Both the position numbers and the translations under genes were made by a program. A stretch of 64,000 nt of DNA. Origin: GCA-2862585 sp049890295. Its GTDB lineage: Bacteria > Bacteroidota > Bacteroidia > Flavobacteriales > UBA7312. Under the pieces are notes generated by a model. That model was not told the DNA's origin and ran no database searches. It saw nothing but the letters and a program-made list of their open reading frames with translations. Below, piece by piece: positions 60,570 to 64,000 of this stretch (its first letter is position 1; each line of letters begins with the position of its first letter). Location: positions 1 to 64,000 of the forward strand of contig JBMHBP010000018.1 of assembly GCA_049890295.1 (NCBI GenBank), read 5' to 3'.

Positions 60570-61784
60570 TTATGATAGCATTTGTTGGGCTTTTTTAACG
60601 CCCTTTATTAATCGATCAATATCTTCTTCGTTATTATAAACGGCTAAAGAGGCACGAATAGTACCTGGAATACCAAGATTATCCATGATAGGTTGTGCAC
60701 AATGGTGACCAGTACGTACAGCAATGCCTAATTTATCTAATATCATTCCTACATCGTAAGGGTGTGTATCTCCTACCAAAAATGACACAACAGCGGCTTT
60801 GTTGGGAGCTTCACCGATAATACGCATACCGTCAATTTGTTTTAATTTATCGGTCGTATACTGCAATAAAGCCTGTTCGTGTTGAGCTACATTTTCAAGC
60901 CCTAAATCATTAAGCCAATCAATTGCTGTTTTGAGGGCTATACCACCAGCAATGTTGGGTGTTCCGGCCTCAAATTTATGAGGAAGATCGGCATAAGTAG
61001 TTTTTTCAAAACTGACCGTTGCTATCATTTCTCCACCGCCTTGATAGGGAGGTAATGTTCTTAGGTGTTTTTCTTTACCGTATAATACGCCAACACCTGT
61101 TGGACCATACACTTTATGTCCTGAAATACAGTAAAAATCAGCATCTAAGTCTTGCACATCAATTTTACAATGTGGTCCTGCCTGGGCACCGTCAATTACA
61201 ACTAAAGCTCCTTTTTGGTGGGCCCAATCTATCATCTCTTTAACTGGGTTGATGGTTCCCAAAGCGTTTGATATATGATTAACGGCTACTATCTTAGTTC
61301 TTTCATTAAGAAGGTCTTGGTAGCTATCTATATCTAGGGTGCCATTGTTATTCATGGGAATGACTTTCAGTACAGAACCTGTTTGTTCGCATAGCATTTG
61401 CCAAGGAACAATATTGGAATGGTGCTCTAGTGTTGATATAAGAAGTTCATCGTCTTCTTTCAAGATACTTCTAAAACCATTAGCAATTAAGTTAATGGCT
61501 TCGGTATTACCTTTGGTGAATATTACCTCATGAGCATGTTCGGCGTTTATGTGTTGTCGTAGAGTTTCTCTAGAATTTTCATAGGCATCGGTAGCAACCT
61601 GACTAAGGTGATGTACGCCACGATGGATATTAGAGTTTATTTTTTCGTAATACTGACTAATGGCATCAATAACTATTTTTGGCTTATGAGTAGTAGCACC
61701 ATTGTCTAGGTATACAAGTGGGTGGCCGTTAACTTCTTGATGAAGGGTTGGAAATTGTTGGCGAATATGTTGAATATTCAACAT
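60570..61784 (-). CDS. sufS: Cysteine desulfurase SufS
   Basis: 404-residue PLP enzyme (class V aminotransferase fold) removing sulfur from cysteine. The PLP Lys is in SGHKVYGPTGVGVLYG (about 223-238). VDGAQAGPH holds the PLP-binding Asp/His. The catalytic Cys is in VRTGHHCAQP near the C-terminus, typical of group II desulfurases. It partners SufE, and the sufD stop is 1 base upstream. Confidence 0.95.
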   Translation of the reverse strand: MLNIQHIRQQFPTLHQEVNGHPLVYLDNGATTHKPKIVIDAISQYYEKINSNIHRGVHHLSQVATDAYENSRETLRQHINAEHAHEVIFTKGNTEAINLIANGFRSILKEDDELLISTLEHHSNIVPWQMLCEQTGSVLKVIPMNNNGTLDIDSYQDLLNERTKIVAVNHISNALGTINPVKEMIDWAHQKGALVVIDGAQAGPHCKIDVQDLDADFYCISGHKVYGPTGVGVLYGKEKHLRTLPPYQGGGEMIATVSFEKTTYADLPHKFEAGTPNIAGGIALKTAIDWLNDLGLENVAQHEQALLQYTTDKLKQIDGMRIIGEAPNKAAVVSFLVGDTHPYDVGMILDKLGIAVRTGHHCAQPIMDNLGIPGTIRASLAVYNNEEDIDRLIKGVKKAQQMLS

Positions 61785-61785
61785 A

Positions 61786-63084
61786 TTATAATTCTAAACT
61801 AATATCAACGCTGAGTTTATCGGCTATGATTCGGTTCAATTTTTGCTTTAGTTCTGGTATTTTTACGTTGCTAAGTACATCATTGGCAAAAGCATACATC
61901 AAAGTAGCTTGTGCCTCTTTGAATGGAATACCTCTTGATCGTAAATAGAATAAAGCCTCCTCGTCTAATTGGCCAATTGTGCAGCCATGACTACAAGCTA
62001 CATCATCGGCATATATTTCTAATTGCGGTTTAGTATCAATGGATGCCTCATCGGTCAATAACAAGTTGTTATTTGATTGGAAGGCATTGGTTTTTTGTGC
62101 ATCGGGACGTACCATTACTTTACCGTTGAATACCCCTTTGGCATTGTTGTCAAAAATACCTTTATATAATTCATTACTCAGGCAGTTGGGTACAGCATGA
62201 TCAACCAGAGTGTGGTGATCGACCAGTTGATTTTCACCAATCAGTGTAACGCCTCGCATATTACTTTCAGCATACTGTCCATTTAGGGTAAAGCTGAGGT
62301 TATTTCTTATGAACTTGCTGCCGAAACTAAAGGTATCAACGGTGCAGGTAGACTGCTTATCCTGGTTGACCCAGGTGTTATCTATTACTGAGCAATTACG
62401 TTGGTCATTTTGAATTTTGTAAAGATCAACAATGGAATCTTTGTGAGCAAAAATTTCTGTGACAACATTGGTAAACACGGATTTATTATCGGTGTTTTGA
62501 TAACGTTCAGTGAGTTGTATTTGGCTATTTTCCTCTGCAATTATGATGTTGCGATTTTGTAAAAACACATCTTCTGAAATGCCATTGGTAAGATAGATAA
62601 TTTGAATAGGCTTATCTACCACCATGCCTTTTGGAACATGTACAAAAGTACCATCTAAACACAAGGCATTATTTAGGGATACAAAACTGTCTGCTTGTTC
62701 AGGCACAGCCTTTCCCCAATATGCTTTGATAACCTCTGGGTATTGGTTTTCTGCTACTGACAATGGGCAAATCACGAATTTGGTAGTATCGATACTTGAT
62801 AGTCCTTCAGAAAACTGCCCATTGACAAAAACCATGCAATAGGTATCAGTTTCAGTCAGGATGTATTCGCTTAATAGCTCTTTAGTAATCTCAGAGGGAG
62901 AGGTAGTCAGTTTGTAGTCATTTTTTAATATAGGTAATGGGTTAGTGTACTTCCATTCCTCGTCTTTTACTGTTGGAAACCCATTTTTTTCCAACTGCAT
63001 GATACTTTGCTTGCGTAGATCTTGAAAAGATAAAGCCTTTTCATTATCGTAGTACGCCTTTATGAGTTTATCTTTGAATGTCAC
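61786..63084 (-). CDS. sufD: Fe-S cluster scaffold subunit SufD
   Basis: 432 residues. The right-handed beta-helix core (about 140-390) is followed by a helical C-terminus (ALFYLRSRGIPFKEAQATLMYAF). The conserved His in VACSHGCTIGQLDEE contributes to the SufB-SufD interface where clusters form. It overlaps sufC by 4 bases. Confidence 0.94.
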   Translation of the reverse strand: MTFKDKLIKAYYDNEKALSFQDLRKQSIMQLEKNGFPTVKDEEWKYTNPLPILKNDYKLTTSPSEITKELLSEYILTETDTYCMVFVNGQFSEGLSSIDTTKFVICPLSVAENQYPEVIKAYWGKAVPEQADSFVSLNNALCLDGTFVHVPKGMVVDKPIQIIYLTNGISEDVFLQNRNIIIAEENSQIQLTERYQNTDNKSVFTNVVTEIFAHKDSIVDLYKIQNDQRNCSVIDNTWVNQDKQSTCTVDTFSFGSKFIRNNLSFTLNGQYAESNMRGVTLIGENQLVDHHTLVDHAVPNCLSNELYKGIFDNNAKGVFNGKVMVRPDAQKTNAFQSNNNLLLTDEASIDTKPQLEIYADDVACSHGCTIGQLDEEALFYLRSRGIPFKEAQATLMYAFANDVLSNVKIPELKQKLNRIIADKLSVDISLEL

Positions 63085-63836
63085 AGTACTTGAGTTTCTT
63101 TAATGATCCAGTCGTAACCCTTTTCTTCTAGTTCTAGGGCTAAATCTTTATTGCCTGATTTTACTATTCTTCCATCGTGTAAAACGTGGACAAAATCTGG
63201 AACAATGTAATCTAATAGACGTTGGTAGTGAGTTATGACTACAGTAGCGTTATCTTTTGTTCTAAGTTTGTTTACACCATTGGCAACTATTCGTAAGGCA
63301 TCGATATCTAATCCTGAGTCGGTTTCATCTAAAATAGCCAATTTAGGATTGAGCATGGCCATTTGAAAGATTTCGTTTCTCTTTTTTTCTCCGCCTGAAA
63401 ACCCTTGATTTAGTGAGCGACTTAGAAATCCTTTTTTAATTTCAAGAAGCTCCATTTTTTCTCTCATCATTTTCAAAAGCTCTCCCGCCGGGATGGGTTC
63501 TAAACCTTGAGCTTTTCGGCTTTCATTGAGAGAAGTTTTTAAGAAATTGGAAACGGAAACCCCTGGTATTTCGATAGGGTATTGGAAGGATAGAAATACT
63601 CCCATGTGTGCACGTTCTTCGGGTGATAAGTCAATAATACTTTCTCCATTGAAAAAAATATCACCTCCTTGTACTTCGTATTCTTCTCTACCTGCAATGA
63701 CGGACGAAAGGGTGCTTTTTCCTGATCCATTGGGACCCATTATAGCATGAACTTCTCCAGCATTTACACTTAGGTTAATTCCGTTAAGTATGTCATTGCC
63801 CTCTACTGAGGCCTTTAAATTTTCTACTTTTAACAT
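63081..63836 (-). CDS. sufC: Fe-S assembly ATPase SufC
   Basis: 251-residue ABC-type ATPase of the SufBC2D complex: Walker A GPNGSGKST (about 34-42), Q-loop LSFQYPIEIPG, signature FSGGEKKRNE and Walker B LAILDETDSGLD. It has no membrane partner, since it drives conformational change in SufB/SufD. It lies 12 bases after the sufB stop. Confidence 0.96.
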   Translation of the reverse strand: MLKVENLKASVEGNDILNGINLSVNAGEVHAIMGPNGSGKSTLSSVIAGREEYEVQGGDIFFNGESIIDLSPEERAHMGVFLSFQYPIEIPGVSVSNFLKTSLNESRKAQGLEPIPAGELLKMMREKMELLEIKKGFLSRSLNQGFSGGEKKRNEIFQMAMLNPKLAILDETDSGLDIDALRIVANGVNKLRTKDNATVVITHYQRLLDYIVPDFVHVLHDGRIVKSGNKDLALELEEKGYDWIIKETQVL

Positions 63837-63848
63837 GTTATAGTTGAT

Positions 63849-64000
63849 TTATCCTACACTTCCTTCTAGACTTATGGCTAGAAGTTTTTGAGCTTCTACC
63901 GCAAACTCCATAGGTAATTGGTTTAGTACGTCTTTACAATAGCCGTTGACAATAAGGGCGATGGCTTCTTCCGTGCCAATACCTCTTTGATTGCAATAAA
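63849..64000 (-). CDS. sufB: Fe-S cluster scaffold subunit SufB (C-terminal part)
   Basis: Only the last 50 codons lie in the window; the gene runs off the right edge. The peptide CNQRGIGTEEAIALIVNGYC, continuing KDVLNQLPMEFAVEAQKLL and ending AISLEGSVG, is the conserved SufB C-terminus. Position upstream of sufC-sufD-sufS-sufE confirms it. Confidence 0.93.
   Translation of the reverse strand, partial: YCNQRGIGTEEAIALIVNGYCKDVLNQLPMEFAVEAQKLLAISLEGSVG

Noticed and set aside
1..64000. Mobile elements, CRISPR arrays, integrases, toxin-antitoxin or phage-defence genes
   Set aside because: None seen on either strand. Accessory signals are limited to the surface-protein, nonulosonic acid and RNA-element regions.

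Overview
The window reads as a piece of the chromosome of a marine Bacteroidota, most likely of the Flavobacteriia. The evidence is type IX secretion (T9SS) sorting tails on several exported proteins, a PorP/SprF-type outer-membrane protein, the gliding lipoprotein GldH, a light-driven proton pump (proteorhodopsin) next to a Blh retinal-forming oxygenase, a DPP7-type S46 peptidase, a low-GC sequence, and promoters that fit the Bacteroidota pattern (TTG near -33, TAnnTTTG near -7) instead of E. coli-type boxes. I see no insertion sequence, prophage, CRISPR array or rRNA operon. Most of the window is well-packed housekeeping sequence with small accessory islands.

Layout. 1-7.3 kb: a very large PKD-repeat surface protein (5' end outside the window), its PorP/SprF partner, a candidate minus-strand small RNA, and a T9SS cargo protein. 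7.35-12.3 kb: tRNA-Ala(GGC), then a RidA-family deaminase, ileS, a DksA-like gene and lspA in one run. 12.3-20.3 kb: sulfotransferase/asd, a lamin-tail secreted protein, uvrC with a small Kunitz-type lipoprotein, gpsA/lysS. 20.3-24.5 kb: sugar-phosphate isomerase, lipB, a PolB-like exonuclease and a double ABC ATPase. 24.55-24.96 kb: a 201-bp tandem duplication carrying two structured, terminator-ended RNA candidates. 25-31.4 kb: CoA transferase subunits, PBP1A, gldH, ricT, holB. 31.4-35.6 kb: pgk, cvpA, small genes, a cyclophilin and pheS. 35.8-39.8 kb: a nonulosonic (sialic/legionaminic) acid cassette and a FemAB-like transferase. 39.8-41.5 kb: umuDC. 41.7-43.4 kb: proteorhodopsin and blh, separated by a terminator-like hairpin. 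43.4-49.6 kb: a Fur-family repressor divergent from a ZnuD-like TonB receptor plus a metal-ligand-rich lipoprotein, then a second outer-membrane receptor and a CBS protein. 49.7-53.5 kb: lower kynurenine pathway (3-hydroxyanthranilate to 2-aminomuconate). 53.6-58.5 kb: a PurF homologue, the S46 peptidase and the wreck of a T9SS cargo gene. 58.5-64 kb: the suf iron-sulfur cluster operon with DUF2480 and DUF3050 genes, cut by the right edge inside sufB.

The best candidates for something not yet described are the duplicated RNA element at 24.6-25.0 kb (93% identical structured core inside a much more diverged unit, base pairs kept by G-U wobble changes), a second three-hairpin RNA candidate at about 6.27-6.35 kb on the minus strand, the perfect 8-bp inverted repeat that covers both divergent promoters of the Fur-family gene and the TonB receptor, the hairpin between proteorhodopsin and blh, and a bacterial Kunitz-domain lipoprotein. 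No complete novel multi-gene system is evident. Start codons were moved from the longest reading frame wherever a promoter or family alignment decided it. Family calls rest on motif reading and no database search was run.
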